Part shown: positions 11,969-21,797 of the stretch, in pieces | Layout of the letters: every line of letters starts with the position of its first letter | Numbering within the stretch: the first letter of the stretch is position 1 | NCBI GenBank assembly: GCA_900542115.1 | Contig: UQMC01000019.1 | Coordinates: 1 to 22,650 of the forward strand | Length of the DNA stretch: 22,650 nt | From: an uncultured Oscillibacter sp. | Lineage (GTDB): Bacteria > Bacillota > Clostridia > Oscillospirales > Oscillospiraceae | Direction of reading: 5' to 3' | Position numbers and translations under genes: made by a program | The notes under the pieces: generated by a model | What the model was told of the DNA's origin: nothing | Seen by the model: only the letters and a program-made list of their open reading frames with translations | The model's database searches: none

Positions 11969-14401
11969 TTGGCTATTGAAAAATACAGAGTACGTGATGT
12001 GGCGCGGGACTTCGGCTTCCCCGCAAAGGTGATCACCGACATCCTTGGCAAGTACGGCGAGGCCCCCAAGAGCAATATGCAGGCGTTGGAGGACAAGGAG
12101 CTGTCCGTCATCTTCGAGCATCTGACCCAGAACAATCAGATTTCCAGCATTGCGGCAATCTATGCCGACGAGCCGAAGAAGCCGGAAAGCGCGCCCGCGC
12201 CCAAGGCGGAGGCGGCCTCCAAGGCAGAGCCCGCCCATAAGGCAGAGGCAGCGCCCGCCAAGCCCGCACAGGCGGCACAGGCAAAGCCCGCCGTGTCTCA
12301 GCAGACGCAGAAGCCGGCGGCCCAGCAGCAGACTCAAAAGCCCGCGCAGCCGGTGGTGCAGCAGCCCCAGCAGAAGCACAGCAAGTCCACGGCCACTGCC
12401 CAGCCCACCACCCGCGTACCGGAGAAGAAGCTGGTGGACACCCGCAAGGGCGGCGACGTGAATCTGGCGAAGTATGACCAGCGCCTTGAGGACCTTGGTG
12501 GTCAGCGTGGCGAGCGCATGGCCCAGAAGGGCGGCAAGGAAAAGTTCCGCAACAACCGCGGACGTCAGGGCGGTCAGGTATTTTCCAACAAGCGGCGGCA
12601 GGATGAGGCGGAGAAAATGCGCAAGCTCCAGCTTGAGATCGCCAAGAAAGCCCCCCTCAAGGTCCAGATTCCCGATGAGATCAGCGTGGGTGAGCTGGCC
12701 AGCCGCATGAAAAAGACCGGCGCAGAGGTGGTCAAGTGCCTGATGAAAAACGGCGTCATGGCCTCTTTGAGCCAGATCATCGACTTTGATACCGCCTCCT
12801 TTGTGGCCGAGGAGCTTGGCTGCAAGGTGGAAAAGGAGGTTGTGGTCACTATCGAGGAAAAGCTCATCGACACCACGGAGGACCGGCCCGAGGATCTGGT
12901 TCCCCGCGCTCCCGTTGTGGTGGTCATGGGCCACGTGGACCACGGCAAGACCTCTTTGCTGGATACCATCCGCAATACGTCCGTTGCCTCCGGCGAGGCC
13001 GGCGGCATTACCCAGCACATCGGCGCCTATCAGGTGGAGATTCACGGCAAGCCCATCACGTTTTTGGATACGCCGGGCCACGAGGCGTTTACGTCCATGC
13101 GTGCCCGCGGCGCTATGATCACGGATATTGCCATTTTGATGGTGGCGGCAGATGACGGTATCATGCCCCAGACCGTGGAGTCCATCAACCACGCTAAGGC
13201 TGCCAATATCCCCATCCTCGTGGCGGTGAACAAGATCGATAAGGAAAACGCCAACCCCGACCGGGTCATGCAGCAGCTCACCGAGTACGGCCTCGTGCCC
13301 GAGGAGTGGGGCGGCGAGACCATCGTGTGCAAAATTTCCGCTAAGAAGCACATCGGCATTGACAACCTGTTGGAAAACCTTGTGCTGCTGGCAGAGGTGC
13401 AGGAGCTGAAGGCCAATCCCAACCGCGCCGGTCAGGGTACGGTCATCGAGGCCCGGCTGGATAAGGGCCGGGGCCCTGTGGCCACACTGCTGGTGCAGAA
13501 CGGCACGCTGAAGCAGGGCGACATCATTATCGCCGGCACCTCTGTGGGCCGTGTGCGTACCATGGTGAACTACCGCGGCGAGCGGCTGACGCAGGCCGGT
13601 CCCTCCGTGCCTGTGGAGATCGCGGGTCTGTCCGAGGCTCCTGTGGCCGGTGCGCCCTTCTTCGCTGTGGCGGATGAGCGCATGGCCCGCGAACTGGTGG
13701 AGCAGCGCAAGGCCGAGGAACGCGCCAAGGCCGCCGCGCCGGTGCAGAAGGTGTCTTTGGAGAACCTGTTCGACCAGATCAAGTCCGGCGAGCGCAAGGA
13801 GCTGGCCCTCATCGTCAAGGCCGACGTGCAGGGCAGCGTGGAGGCCGTGAAGTCCTCTCTGGAGAAGCTCTCCAATGACGAGGTCAACGTCAGGGTCATC
13901 CACGGCGCCGTGGGCGCTATCAATGAGTCTGATGTGACGCTGGCCGCCGCGTCCAACGCCATCATCGTCGGCTTCAACGTCCGGCCGGACGCCGCAGCAC
14001 GGGAAAGCGCTCAGCGCCAGAACGTGGATATGCGGATGTACCGGGTCATTTATGACGCCATCGACGAGATCGAAACCGCTATGAAGGGGATGCTGGCTCC
14101 CAAGTTCCAGGAGGTCGTTCTGGGCCATGCGGAGGTCCGGGAGACCTACAAGGTGTCCTCTGTGGGCACCGTGGCGGGCTGCTACGTGCAGGACGGCTGC
14201 CTGCGCCGGGACTGCTCCGTGCGGGTGGTCCGGGACGGTATCGTGGTCCACGAGGGCGTTCTCGGCTCTCTCCAGCGGTTCAAGGACTCTGTCAAGGAGG
14301 TCAAGGAGCGCTTTGAGTGCGGCCTGACCGTGGAAAAGTTCAACGATATCAAGCTGGGCGACATCATCGAGGCCTACACCATGGAGGAGGTGCCCCGCTG
14401 A
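11969..14401 (+). CDS. infB: Translation initiation factor IF-2 (TTG start)
   Basis: IF-2 is the GTPase that places initiator tRNA on the ribosome. This 810-residue form has an N-terminal IF2N-type domain ([15 protein letters not shown] from residue 2), an Ala/Lys/Pro/Gln-rich disordered linker (about 65-145), a second IF2N-like domain (about 230-280), the G domain, then the beta-barrel and C-terminal domains. GTPase motifs are G1 GHVDHGKTS (321-329), G3 DTPGH (367-371) and G4 NKID (421-424). I chose the TTG at 11969 because GAGGTG is six bases upstream and it yields the usual MAIEKY start. A GTG at 11960 overlaps the ribosome binding site. The gene is in the conserved operon position. Confidence 0.95.
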   Translation: MAIEKYRVRDVARDFGFPAKVITDILGKYGEAPKSNMQALEDKELSVIFEHLTQNNQISSIAAIYADEPKKPESAPAPKAEAASKAEPAHKAEAAPAKPAQAAQAKPAVSQQTQKPAAQQQTQKPAQPVVQQPQQKHSKSTATAQPTTRVPEKKLVDTRKGGDVNLAKYDQRLEDLGGQRGERMAQKGGKEKFRNNRGRQGGQVFSNKRRQDEAEKMRKLQLEIAKKAPLKVQIPDEISVGELASRMKKTGAEVVKCLMKNGVMASLSQIIDFDTASFVAEELGCKVEKEVVVTIEEKLIDTTEDRPEDLVPRAPVVVVMGHVDHGKTSLLDTIRNTSVASGEAGGITQHIGAYQVEIHGKPITFLDTPGHEAFTSMRARGAMITDIAILMVAADDGIMPQTVESINHAKAANIPILVAVNKIDKENANPDRVMQQLTEYGLVPEEWGGETIVCKISAKKHIGIDNLLENLVLLAEVQELKANPNRAGQGTVIEARLDKGRGPVATLLVQNGTLKQGDIIIAGTSVGRVRTMVNYRGERLTQAGPSVPVEIAGLSEAPVAGAPFFAVADERMARELVEQRKAEERAKAAAPVQKVSLENLFDQIKSGERKELALIVKADVQGSVEAVKSSLEKLSNDEVNVRVIHGAVGAINESDVTLAAASNAIIVGFNVRPDAAARESAQRQNVDMRMYRVIYDAIDEIETAMKGMLAPKFQEVVLGHAEVRETYKVSSVGTVAGCYVQDGCLRRDCSVRVVRDGIVVHEGVLGSLQRFKDSVKEVKERFECGLTVEKFNDIKLGDIIEAYTMEEVPR

Positions 14402-14440
14402 GCGCGGCCCTGAAAAAGTTATAGTTTCATTCTGTTCCGG

Positions 14441-14459
14441 GCGGCGGCTATGCCGCCGC
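14441..14459 (+). repeat. GC hairpin between infB and rbfA
   Basis: GCGGCGGC (14441-14448) and GCCGCCGC (14452-14459) form an 8-bp stem with a 3-base loop in the 97-base infB-rbfA gap. No T-run follows, so it is more likely an RNA processing or stability element than a terminator. Confidence 0.6.
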
Positions 14460-14498
14460 TCGGCGCTTTATCTCCCACAAACGGAAAGGAGAGGTTTT

Positions 14499-14894
14499 AT
14501 GGCATCGAACCGTATCGGACGAATCAACGAGGAAATTCAGCGGGAACTGGCGGAACAGTTACGCCGGCTGAAGGACCCCCGGGTCTCTCAGGTGGGTATG
14601 GTCTCCGTCACCCGTGTGGACACCACCGGTGACCTGCGCTATGCCAAGGTATATATCAGCGTACTGGACAAGACGCAGGAAAAGGATGTTTTGAAGGGAC
14701 TCAAATCCGCCTCCGGCTTTTTGCGTCGGGAGCTGGGCCGCAGTCTTCAGCTTCGCTATACTCCGGAGCTTCAGTTTATCGCCGATGACTCTATCGCCTA
14801 CGGCGCGCATATTTTAGAGGTTTTGCGGGACCCGGAAAAGGTGAAGCCCGTGAACCCGGATAATGACGCCGTGCTGCCGGACGAGGAGGCGTGA
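14499..14894 (+). CDS. rbfA: 30S ribosome-binding factor RbfA
   Basis: RbfA is a KH-like cold-shock and assembly factor that acts on helix 1 of 16S rRNA. The 131-residue length is typical. RIGRINEEIQRELAEQLR (5-22), LKDPRVSQVGMVSVTRVD (24-41), AKVYISVL (49-56) and LRRELGRSLQLRYTPEL (74-90) are the standard family blocks. The ATG at 14499 follows AAAGGAGAGG. The stop overlaps a GTG of the next gene, so downstream translation is likely coupled. Confidence 0.96.
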   Translation: MASNRIGRINEEIQRELAEQLRRLKDPRVSQVGMVSVTRVDTTGDLRYAKVYISVLDKTQEKDVLKGLKSASGFLRRELGRSLQLRYTPELQFIADDSIAYGAHILEVLRDPEKVKPVNPDNDAVLPDEEA

Positions 14895-14896
14895 GC

Positions 14897-15856
14897 GTGC
14901 TGACCGTATTGGAAGCTGCGGAACTGCTGCGGCGCTTCGACCATGTGCTGATTTTGACCCATGTGCGGCCGGACGGAGATACGGTGGGCTGTGCCGCCGC
15001 CCTGTGCGCCGCGCTGCGGGCGCTGGGAAAAACGGCGTATCTGCTGCCAAATCCCGGCCTGACGGACAATACCGCCCCCTATTTTGCCCCCTATGCCGCG
15101 CCGGAGGGCTTTGTGCCGGAGCGGGTGGTGTCGGTGGACATCGCCACCCCGGGGCTGCTGCCGGATAACGCACGCCCCTATGAAAAACGCATTGATCTGG
15201 CCCTTGACCACCACCCCTCCTTTGAGGGCTTTGGCCGGGCCAACATCGTCCGGCCGAAGGCCGCTGCCTGCGGCGAGCTGGTGCTGGACATCATCCGGGA
15301 GCTGACGCCGCTGACACAGGAGATCGCCCTGCCGCTGTATGTGGCCATTTCCACGGATACCGGCGGCTTTATCTACTCCAATGTCACCGCCGAGACCCAC
15401 CGGGCCGCGGCGGCGCTGATGGAGACAGGCATTGATTACCGCACTGTCAACAAGCGGTTCTTCCAGACGAAATCCCGGGTGCGGATGCAGCTGGAGGCGG
15501 CCATGCTGGCGGACGCGAAATTCTACGATAGCGGCCGCGCGGCGGTGCTGGCCGTGCCGCTGTCGCTGCTGGAGCGGTTTCACGCCACGGAGAACGATGC
15601 GGAGGACCTTTCCTCCCTCGGCCCGCAGATTCAGGGCGTGGACTGTGCCGTGACCATGCGGGAGCTGAAGGAGAATGTCTGGAAATTCTCCCTCCGCACC
15701 GGGGAGCGGGTGAACGCCACAGAGGTCTGCCGCCTGCTGGGCGGCGGCGGTCATGCCCGCGCTGCCGGCGCCACGCTGGAGGGCGTGAGCCGCGCCGAGG
15801 CGGAGGAGAAAATGCTCACCGCTATTGCGCGAATTGTGCCGGATTTCAAAAGATAA
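14897..15856 (+). CDS. nrnA: DHH-family phosphoesterase, NrnA-like oligoribonuclease/pAp phosphatase
   Basis: This 319-residue DHH/DHHA1 protein matches NrnA, which degrades 2-5 nt RNAs and dephosphorylates 3'-phosphoadenosine 5'-phosphate. The catalytic domain has LTHVRPDGDTVG (20-31) and the name-giving DHHP at 104-107. The C-terminal DHHA1 domain has GGGGHARAAG (282-291). I prefer the GTG at 14897 because AGGAGG then has seven-base spacing. The GTG at 14891, which overlaps the rbfA stop, would have only one base between. Either choice changes two residues. It lies between rbfA and truB, where many Firmicutes carry it. Substrate preference (nanoRNA, pAp or linear dinucleotides) cannot be read directly. 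Confidence 0.9.
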   Translation: MLTVLEAAELLRRFDHVLILTHVRPDGDTVGCAAALCAALRALGKTAYLLPNPGLTDNTAPYFAPYAAPEGFVPERVVSVDIATPGLLPDNARPYEKRIDLALDHHPSFEGFGRANIVRPKAAACGELVLDIIRELTPLTQEIALPLYVAISTDTGGFIYSNVTAETHRAAAALMETGIDYRTVNKRFFQTKSRVRMQLEAAMLADAKFYDSGRAAVLAVPLSLLERFHATENDAEDLSSLGPQIQGVDCAVTMRELKENVWKFSLRTGERVNATEVCRLLGGGGHARAAGATLEGVSRAEAEEKMLTAIARIVPDFKR

Positions 15857-15867
15857 GGAGCTGCGCC

Positions 15868-16731
15868 ATGCCAAGCGGCATTGTGATCATTGATAAGCCT
15901 GCCGGGTGGACGAGTATGGATGTCTGCGCCAAGATGCGGGGCATTCTGAGAGAAAAGCGGGTGGGCCACGGCGGCACGCTGGATCCCATGGCCACCGGCG
16001 TACTGCCAGTGTTTGTGGGACAGGCCACCCGGGCTGTGGAGTTCGCGGAAAACGGCGAAAAGGAATATGTGGCCGGTCTGCGGCTGGGCGTTGTGACCGA
16101 TACGCAGGATACCACCGGCGAAATTTTGGAGACCCGTCCCGTCACCGTGGACCGGGAGGCGCTGACGGCGCTGCTGCCCCGCTTTACCGGGCCCATTGAA
16201 CAGGTGCCGCCCATGTACTCCGCCATTAAGATCGGCGGCCAGAAGCTCTACGAGCTGGCCCGTAAGGGCCGCGAGGTGGAGCGGAAACCCCGCAGCATCA
16301 CGATTTTTGAGTTGGAGCTGCTGGAGCAGGTCAGCGAAACGGACTATCTTCTCCGCTGCCGGTGCTCCAAGGGGACGTATCTTCGAACGCTGTGCCACGA
16401 TATCGGGCAGGCGCTGGGCTGCGGCGGCGCCATGTACAGCCTCCGCCGCACCATGGCCGCCGGTTTTACACTGGCGGAGGCCGTGCCCCTTGAGGCTGTG
16501 CAGGCGCAGGGCGCAGCCCTACTGCGGCCTGCAGACTCTCTGTTCGCGGCGTATCCCGCCTATCGCCTGACCTCTGCCGGAAAGGAAAAGCGCGTCCGCA
16601 ACGGCAATCCCATCACGGCGGAGGTGCCGGAGGGAACGTACCGGGTATACGGCGCAAACGGCGAATTTCTGTGCCTGTCCCGTGCCAAGGACGGTACGCT
16701 GACATCTATCAAGAATTTTTTTGGAGCATAA
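15868..16731 (+). CDS. truB: tRNA pseudouridine(55) synthase TruB
   Basis: TruB makes the pseudouridine at position 55 in the T loop of tRNAs. The 287-residue length is usual for the bacterial enzyme. GIVIIDKPAGWTSMDVC (4-20) is the N-terminal motif. The catalytic aspartate is D39 in GHGGTLDPMATGVL (33-46), with GHGG in place of the more common GHTG. PPMYSAIKIGGQKLYELAR and CSKGTYLRTLCHDIG are the later active-site blocks. The start at 15868 has AAGGAG upstream. Three bases separate it from ribF. Confidence 0.96.
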   Translation: MPSGIVIIDKPAGWTSMDVCAKMRGILREKRVGHGGTLDPMATGVLPVFVGQATRAVEFAENGEKEYVAGLRLGVVTDTQDTTGEILETRPVTVDREALTALLPRFTGPIEQVPPMYSAIKIGGQKLYELARKGREVERKPRSITIFELELLEQVSETDYLLRCRCSKGTYLRTLCHDIGQALGCGGAMYSLRRTMAAGFTLAEAVPLEAVQAQGAALLRPADSLFAAYPAYRLTSAGKEKRVRNGNPITAEVPEGTYRVYGANGEFLCLSRAKDGTLTSIKNFFGA

Positions 16732-16734
16732 GCT

Positions 16735-17640
16735 ATGGCCATTCAACCGAAAGTAATCGCATTGGGCTTTTTTGACGGTGTGCATCTGGGACACGGCGCC
16801 CTGCTGCGCCGCACGGCGGCGGAGGCAAAGCGCCGGGGCGTCCGTTCCGCCGTGTTCACATGGGCACAGCCGCCCAAGGAGGTGGTCTCCGGCGTGCCGG
16901 TGCCCCTGATCAACTCCCCGGAGGACCGGGCGTGGCTCGCCAAAAATCTCTACGGCATCGACGAGGTCATCATGGTCCCCTTTGACCATGAGATGATGAC
17001 GACCTCGTGGGAGGATTTTATCACGGAGATTTTGGTGAAGCGCTATCATGCTGTGCATCTGGTGGCGGGACACGATCACCGGTTCGGCCATAAAAATCAG
17101 GGGACGCCCGCTTTATTACAGGCAAAATGCGCGGAACTGGGGCTGGGCTGCGACATCATCCCGGAGGTCACGGTGGGGGGTATCACTGTCAGCTCTACCT
17201 ATATCCGCCGGCTGGTGGGACTTGGACAGGTGGAGCGGGCCATGGACTATCTGGGCCATCCTCACATCCTGACCCAGACCGTGCGCCATGGGCGGCGCAT
17301 CGGCCGCACCATTGGGATTCCCACGGTGAATCTGGTGCCGCCGCCCCATGTGCTGGTGCCAGGGGACGGTGTGTACGTTGCCCGGGTGTGCCTTGAGGAT
17401 GGGAGCAGCTATGCCGCCGTGACCAATGTGGGTACCCGCCCCACCGTGAATAACGGCAGTGACCTGACGGTGGAATCGTGGATGCTGGACTTTGAGGGCG
17501 ACCTCTACGGCCAGTCTATCCGGGTGGAATTTTACCGGCGGCTGCGGGACGAGATTCGCTTCGATTCGTTGGAGGCGCTGAAGCACCAGATCGAAACGGA
17601 CGCGGAAAGCGTCCGGGCCTATTTTAAAGAAAAACAGTAA
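16735..17640 (+). CDS. ribF: Bifunctional riboflavin kinase / FAD synthetase
   Basis: RibF phosphorylates riboflavin to FMN and adenylates FMN to FAD. The N-terminal nucleotidyltransferase half has GFFDGVHLGH (11-20), the HxGH motif, and SSTYIRRLV (153-161). The C-terminal kinase half has GRTIGIPTVNL (190-200) followed by GVYVARV and the NVGTRPTVN block. The 301-residue length is standard. The ATG at 16735 is served by TTGGAG overlapping the truB end. It is the last gene of the operon, before a bidirectional terminator. It uses the riboflavin made by the ribD-ribE-ribBA-ribH operon 12 kb away, which is on the opposite strand and separately controlled. Confidence 0.95.
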   Translation: MAIQPKVIALGFFDGVHLGHGALLRRTAAEAKRRGVRSAVFTWAQPPKEVVSGVPVPLINSPEDRAWLAKNLYGIDEVIMVPFDHEMMTTSWEDFITEILVKRYHAVHLVAGHDHRFGHKNQGTPALLQAKCAELGLGCDIIPEVTVGGITVSSTYIRRLVGLGQVERAMDYLGHPHILTQTVRHGRRIGRTIGIPTVNLVPPPHVLVPGDGVYVARVCLEDGSSYAAVTNVGTRPTVNNGSDLTVESWMLDFEGDLYGQSIRVEFYRRLRDEIRFDSLEALKHQIETDAESVRAYFKEKQ

Positions 17641-17644
17641 AAAA

Positions 17645-17668
17645 GGAGAGCGGTTCGCTCTCCTTTTT
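17645..17668. terminator. Bidirectional terminator between ribF and the small tail-anchored protein gene
   Basis: GGAGAGCG (17645-17652) pairs with CGCTCTCC (17656-17663). A T-run follows on the plus strand and an A-run precedes it, giving a T-run on the minus strand too. It can end both the ribF transcript and the converging minus-strand transcript from spoIIE and the small gene. Confidence 0.92.
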
Positions 17669-17669
17669 C

Positions 17670-17936
17670 TTATATCAGCGTCACAATGAGCCAGATGAGG
17701 CCGATGCTGCCGGCGCCGATGAGGGTGTATACCAACGGGTTCAGCTCCCGCCATGCCCGGCTCAGGCGGCTGCCGCCGGTGTAGCCCCGGGCTACCCGGC
17801 GGGCTTCCTCCACCAGTTCCCGGGCGGTGACGCCCTCGCCGCCGGCATCGTTGCGGACAATGAAGATGGCCTGTTCAAAAAAACGCTGATCCGGCGAATC
17901 CACCACCACAACACGCCGGGAAATTCCTTTTACCAT
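17670..17936 (-). CDS. Small conserved-type protein with C-terminal membrane anchor
   Basis: I do not recognise a characterised family with confidence. The 88-residue protein has a soluble N-terminal part with RRVVVVDSPDQRFFEQAIFIVRND (about 7-30), an acidic-basic helical middle, and a C-terminal hydrophobic segment (about 69-88) that ends at the last residue. That is the layout of a tail-anchored cytoplasmic-face protein. Similar VVVV-DSP-x-FEQAIFIVR starts are, as far as I recall, common in Clostridia as uncharacterised proteins. The ATG at 17936 has GGAGGAG upstream. It lies 91 bases after spoIIE on the same strand with no clear terminator between, so co-transcription with a sporulation gene is possible. 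Confidence 0.8.
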   Translation of the reverse strand: MVKGISRRVVVVDSPDQRFFEQAIFIVRNDAGGEGVTARELVEEARRVARGYTGGSRLSRAWRELNPLVYTLIGAGSIGLIWLIVTLI

Positions 17937-18027
17937 AGCTGTGCTCCTCCTCTGCTTCGTCTATTCCAGTTTCCCGCAAAGAGAGGAAGTCTATACCGGC
18001 GGCGGAGATTTTTTTCAGCTTGAATGC

Positions 18028-20055
18028 TTATACCGTCTGTACTTCCTCCGGCAGACGGTAGAGCACCTGCACGGCACAGTCATCCTGCAGCTTTTCCCGG
18101 CGGATGCTTTCCGACAAAATGAGATTTGCCAGCGTCTGCGGGTCATCGCCGCCCCATCCAGCCAGCAGGTTTTGCAGCCAGTCATCCCGGTTGGGGTCTG
18201 CCACACCGTCGCTGACCATCACGGCAAAGCTCCCCGGCTCCAGCGTCACGGTGGTGAGGTCCGGGGCGGCGGGGCTGCCCCGAAGCCCGACAGGCAGGCT
18301 GCTGCCGCTGATGCGGCGGACGGAGCCGCCCTTTTTGAGATAGCTGGGGGCGGCACCGAATTTATAAAACGCCGCCTCGCCGCCTCGGAGCACGCACAGA
18401 TCCACAGTGGTGAAGCTGCCGGTCTCCGCGCCTCGGAGAGCCATGGCGGAGTTCAGAGTGGTCAGCGCCGCCTCCGGCTGAATATCCGCCTCTAAAAACT
18501 GCCGTAGCAGCCGGCAGGTCAGGGCGGATTCCCGCCGTGCGGCGTCTCCACTGCCCATTCCGTCCGCCAAAATCATGCACCATGTTCCTCCGTCCGTGCG
18601 GAAAGCTTCCATGGTGTCCCCGCAGATGAGCTCCCCCTCCTTGGGCCGCAGCGCCGCGCCGATGGCGCAGCGGGCCATTGTGTCAAGGGCCGGGGCGGCC
18701 CCGGCGGCGCTGACTGCGGCGGCGGAGAGCAGGTCGGACATCTGGGCGTACTGCCCCTTGGCGCTGCGGCGGGTCTCCTCCAACTGGCGGCGGTACTGCT
18801 TGCGCAGCAAAAAGGCGGCAAGCTCGCCGTTGATGGCCTGCAAAAGCTCGGAGAGGTGGATGCAGCGGTCGGCAAAATGGGAGGGGAAATCCTTGGCCTT
18901 GGCCTTGCCACGCTCTAACAGAAAGGGCGTGGCATCGTTGAGGGCGTTAAAGGTGGAGGTATACTCCTTTTGCCAGCAGAGCTGGCACAGCGCGCAGCTC
19001 CGGCATACCTTCTCCGCCGCCCGGTCGAAAATGACCGCCGGGTTTTCCTCCTGCGGCGGCGCGGTGCGGTTCATGCTGTCATACAGCGCCCGCATTGCCT
19101 CCGCAGCCCGGTCCAGCCGGGTGCGGAGCGTTTTCCCCTGCGCTGCCTCCGCTTCGGCGGGGGCGGCCTCCTGCCGGACGCGTTTGCCGCCGAAAATTCG
19201 CCGAGGAATCGCCAAAAACAGCAGCGCTCCGGCAATGGTTTCCAGCAGCAGCGTCATGGCCAGAGCTTCCCGGGAGGTGAGCATGGCGGCCAGCGCCCCT
19301 AAAAAGAAGGCCATGGCCGCCGTGCAGCGGCGGCGGCACCGGGCGGCCAGCAGCCCCGCCATGCCGTAGGCGGCGGTGAACAGCCCACCGGTCCCCACGG
19401 TGAGATCCGTGACAAGGCCCAGCCCCAGTCCGGCAGTAACGCCGGTCATGGGCCCCTGCCCGTAGGCCGTGCAGGCAAGGAGGGCGCACAGCAGCGTCCG
19501 GCCCACAGAGACGTTCAGGACCGTCAGGTCCCCCAGCGCCAGCGTCAGCGCCGCGCCGAGAAACAGCAGTCCCTCCGGGGAGAGGCGGTCCTCCTCACCC
19601 TGAAAAAGCCGGGCAAAAAAGTAGGCGGACACACCGGTGAGCAGACCTGCCGCCGCGCAGGGACCGATGCTGCTTACCGGGTCAAGGGCCTGACAGGCGT
19701 AGATTCCCCCTACGGCCAGCACCATGCCCGCCGCCAGCACCGGCATGACCCACGGACGCTTGAAAAAATCCGTGTCCCGAAAGGCGGTGGCCGCCGTGAC
19801 CGTCAGGATTCCCACGGCGGCAAAGGCCAATGCCTGCTGAAAGGGCAGAAACAGCAGCGCCCCCATCACGCCGCCGCCCAGCGCGGCGGCACCACCTGCC
19901 CCCGGTCCTGCCGCCGCGATGCACCCCAGCGCAAAGGGCGCGTAGCCATCCACCGTTTCGCTGGCGGTCAGCGCCGCGGCGAGAAAAAAGCGAATCCCCC
20001 AGTGCAGCCATTGCCCGGAGCGGAGCCGGGCCGCTGTCAGAGCCCCATAGTCCAT
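18028..20055 (-). CDS. spoIIE: Stage II sporulation protein E (SpoIIE), membrane PP2C phosphatase
   Basis: SpoIIE dephosphorylates SpoIIAA to release sigma F in the forespore, and it also joins the polar septum. The 675-residue protein has an N-terminal region of about ten hydrophobic segments (20-285), a cytosolic linker, and a C-terminal PP2C phosphatase domain (about 475-668). Metal-binding aspartates are visible in ICGD (D480), ADGMGSG (497-503), SDGVAD (D616) and QDDCAV (658-659). The linker has a cysteine cluster, C351, C354, C357 and C360, followed by W361. The protein is shorter than the roughly 820 residues of Bacillus, mostly in the linker. The ATG at 20055 has AGGAGGG. It is divergent from dusB. 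It is the main evidence for a spore former. Confidence 0.94.
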   Translation of the reverse strand: MDYGALTAARLRSGQWLHWGIRFFLAAALTASETVDGYAPFALGCIAAAGPGAGGAAALGGGVMGALLFLPFQQALAFAAVGILTVTAATAFRDTDFFKRPWVMPVLAAGMVLAVGGIYACQALDPVSSIGPCAAAGLLTGVSAYFFARLFQGEEDRLSPEGLLFLGAALTLALGDLTVLNVSVGRTLLCALLACTAYGQGPMTGVTAGLGLGLVTDLTVGTGGLFTAAYGMAGLLAARCRRRCTAAMAFFLGALAAMLTSREALAMTLLLETIAGALLFLAIPRRIFGGKRVRQEAAPAEAEAAQGKTLRTRLDRAAEAMRALYDSMNRTAPPQEENPAVIFDRAAEKVCRSCALCQLCWQKEYTSTFNALNDATPFLLERGKAKAKDFPSHFADRCIHLSELLQAINGELAAFLLRKQYRRQLEETRRSAKGQYAQMSDLLSAAAVSAAGAAPALDTMARCAIGAALRPKEGELICGDTMEAFRTDGGTWCMILADGMGSGDAARRESALTCRLLRQFLEADIQPEAALTTLNSAMALRGAETGSFTTVDLCVLRGGEAAFYKFGAAPSYLKKGGSVRRISGSSLPVGLRGSPAAPDLTTVTLEPGSFAVMVSDGVADPNRDDWLQNLLAGWGGDDPQTLANLILSESIRREKLQDDCAVQVLYRLPEEVQTV

Positions 20056-20151
20056 GTGGGTCCCTCCTTCTTATGTTAACTGAGGGTATCATACCGCCTG
20101 TCCCGGAAAAATACAGTCGGAATCCGTGGGGCGGGCCGATTTTCACGGGAC
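20056..20151 (-). promoter_or_regulatory. spoIIE upstream region
   Basis: The 96 bases upstream of spoIIE hold a TATGAT-like -10 box on the minus strand at 20089-20094, inside a small GGTATgATACC palindrome. I could not find a good -35 box at normal distance, which would fit an activated promoter. In Bacillus this gene is activated by phosphorylated Spo0A. I did not find an unambiguous Spo0A box here. Confidence 0.3.
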
Positions 20152-20180
20152 TTGCATTTTTGCCGGGAATCCGCTACACT
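20152..20180 (+). promoter_or_regulatory. Sigma-A promoter of the dusB-sigma-anti-sigma operon
   Basis: TTGCAT at 20152-20157 and TACACT at 20175-20180 are separated by 17 bases. Transcription would begin about 27 bases before the dusB start. The -35 box has the same TTGCAT form as that of the rimP promoter. Confidence 0.65.
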
Positions 20181-20213
20181 AATAAGACTGTAAAAAAGAA
20201 AGGGGGCCGCGCC

Positions 20214-21203
20214 ATGAGGATCGGTACGGTCGAAATTCATTCCAAGCTGGCTCTGGCGCCCATGGCCGGGGTCACGGACGCGGCCTTCCGCCAGATCTGC
20301 GCGGAGCTGGGGGCGGGCTACACCATAACGGAGCTGATCTCGTCCAAGGCGCTGTGCTATCACGATAAAAAAACGTTCTCTCTCCTGACGCAGTTCCCCG
20401 GCGAGCATCCCGCCGCCGTGCAGATTTTCGGCAGCGACCCCGCCTGTATGGCCGAGGCCGCCCAGATTGCCATAGAGCACACCGGCGCGGATATTCTGGA
20501 CATCAACATGGGCTGCCCCATGGGGAAGATCGTCAATAACGGCGATGGGGCGGCGCTGATGCGGGACCCGGACAAGGCGGGGCGCATTGTGGAGGCTGTG
20601 GTCAAGGCCCTGCCGGAAACGCCGGTAACGGCAAAGTTCCGCCGGGGCTGGGACATGGGCCACTGCAACTGTGTGGAGTTCGCCCAAACACTGGAGCAGG
20701 CCGGTGCCGCCGCCGTGGCGGTGCATGGCCGCACCCGGGCGCAGGTCTACGGCGGCACTGCCGACTGGAACTGCATCCGGGCGGTGAAGGAGGCGGTGTC
20801 CATCCCGGTCATCGCCAATGGCGATATCTGGAAGCCGGAGGATGCCAAGAGAATCCTGCTCCACACCGGCGCAGATATGGCTATGATCGGCCGGGGGTGC
20901 TTTGGAAATCCGTGGCTGTTCCAACAGGCAAAGGCTGTGCTGGACGGAGCGCCCGTTCCACCGCGTCCGCCGCTGGCGGAGCGGTGTCAGACCGCTCTGC
21001 GGCAGATTCGCATGGCCGCCGCCTATAAGGGGGAGCGGGTGGCCGTGCTGGAGGCCCGGAAGCAATACTGCTGGTATCTCAAGGGTATCCCCCACGCCAA
21101 CTATTATAAGGAGCAGATCGTGCAGATGAATACGCTGGAAGATGCGGAGCGCATCACAAGGGGCATCTGCCGGGACCTGCGGGATCAGGAGGCGCCCCTA
21201 TGA
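20214..21203 (+). CDS. dusB: tRNA dihydrouridine synthase DusB-like
   Basis: This FMN-dependent enzyme reduces specific uridines in tRNA. The 329-residue TIM-barrel protein begins with the family motif [17 protein letters not shown] (12-28). The catalytic cysteine is C101 in [18 protein letters not shown], and FMN-binding segments [18 protein letters not shown] and PVIANGDI follow. The C-terminal helical domain with [13 protein letters not shown] binds tRNA. I chose the ATG at 20214, preceded by AGGGGG with seven-base spacing and by a good promoter. A longer frame from 19830 runs through the spoIIE gene on the other strand. The stop overlaps the next start in ATGA. Confidence 0.94.
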   Translation: MRIGTVEIHSKLALAPMAGVTDAAFRQICAELGAGYTITELISSKALCYHDKKTFSLLTQFPGEHPAAVQIFGSDPACMAEAAQIAIEHTGADILDINMGCPMGKIVNNGDGAALMRDPDKAGRIVEAVVKALPETPVTAKFRRGWDMGHCNCVEFAQTLEQAGAAAVAVHGRTRAQVYGGTADWNCIRAVKEAVSIPVIANGDIWKPEDAKRILLHTGADMAMIGRGCFGNPWLFQQAKAVLDGAPVPPRPPLAERCQTALRQIRMAAAYKGERVAVLEARKQYCWYLKGIPHANYYKEQIVQMNTLEDAERITRGICRDLRDQEAPL

Positions 21204-21796
21204 ACGAACAGGAGCAAAGGTGGATACAGGCCGCACGGGGCGGCGACGAGGCCGCTTTTGGCGAGCTGGTGCGGCTGTACCAGAAGCGGGTCTACGCGCT
21301 GGCAGTGCGGCTGTGCCCCACGCCGGAGCTGGCGGAGGAGGCGGCGCAGGAAGCGTTTCTTGCGGCGTGGCAGGGCCTTCCGTTTTTCCGGGGAGACGCC
21401 GCGTTTTCGACGTGGCTGTACCGGCTGACCAGCAACGCCTGCGTGGATTTGCTGCGAAAGGAGCAGCGGCATCAGGGCCCGTCCCTTGACGATGAGACCA
21501 TCACGGCGGAGGCGGCGGACACCGCCCCCACCCCGGAGGAGGCGGCAGAGCACCGGGAGCTGCGGCAGCAGATCGAGGCGGGGCTGAAAACACTGTCCCC
21601 GGAGCACCGGGCGGTTTTAGTGCTGCGGGAGCTTCATCAGCTCAGCTATGACGAGATCGCGGAGAGCTTGGAGCTGGACCTTGGGACGGTGAAGTCCCGA
21701 ATCAGCCGGGGACGAAGACAGCTGCGGGAATTTTTGATAAAACATGGGAACTTTTTTGATTCCGCTGCGTCCAAACGAACAGAAAGGGGGCTGTGA
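21200..21796 (+). CDS. ECF-type RNA polymerase sigma factor
   Basis: The 198-residue protein is an extracytoplasmic-function sigma factor of the RpoE/SigW kind. Region 2 spans about 19-87, with [30 protein letters not shown] and [20 protein letters not shown] linker rich in Ala, Glu and Thr follows. Region 4 spans about 125-180, with [39 protein letters not shown] and the helix-turn-helix end [10 protein letters not shown]. The ATG overlaps the dusB stop by ATGA, and GATCAGGAGG lies just upstream. The next gene, one base after the stop, encodes its presumed anti-sigma factor. The signal that releases it is unknown. Confidence 0.93.
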   Translation: MNEQEQRWIQAARGGDEAAFGELVRLYQKRVYALAVRLCPTPELAEEAAQEAFLAAWQGLPFFRGDAAFSTWLYRLTSNACVDLLRKEQRHQGPSLDDETITAEAADTAPTPEEAAEHRELRQQIEAGLKTLSPEHRAVLVLRELHQLSYDEIAESLELDLGTVKSRISRGRRQLREFLIKHGNFFDSAASKRTERGL

Positions 21797-21797
21797 A

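Noticed and set aside
11924..14251. 775-codon minus-strand open frame opposite infB
   Set aside because: It is rich in His, Leu and Gly, mirrors infB codons, and matches no domain.
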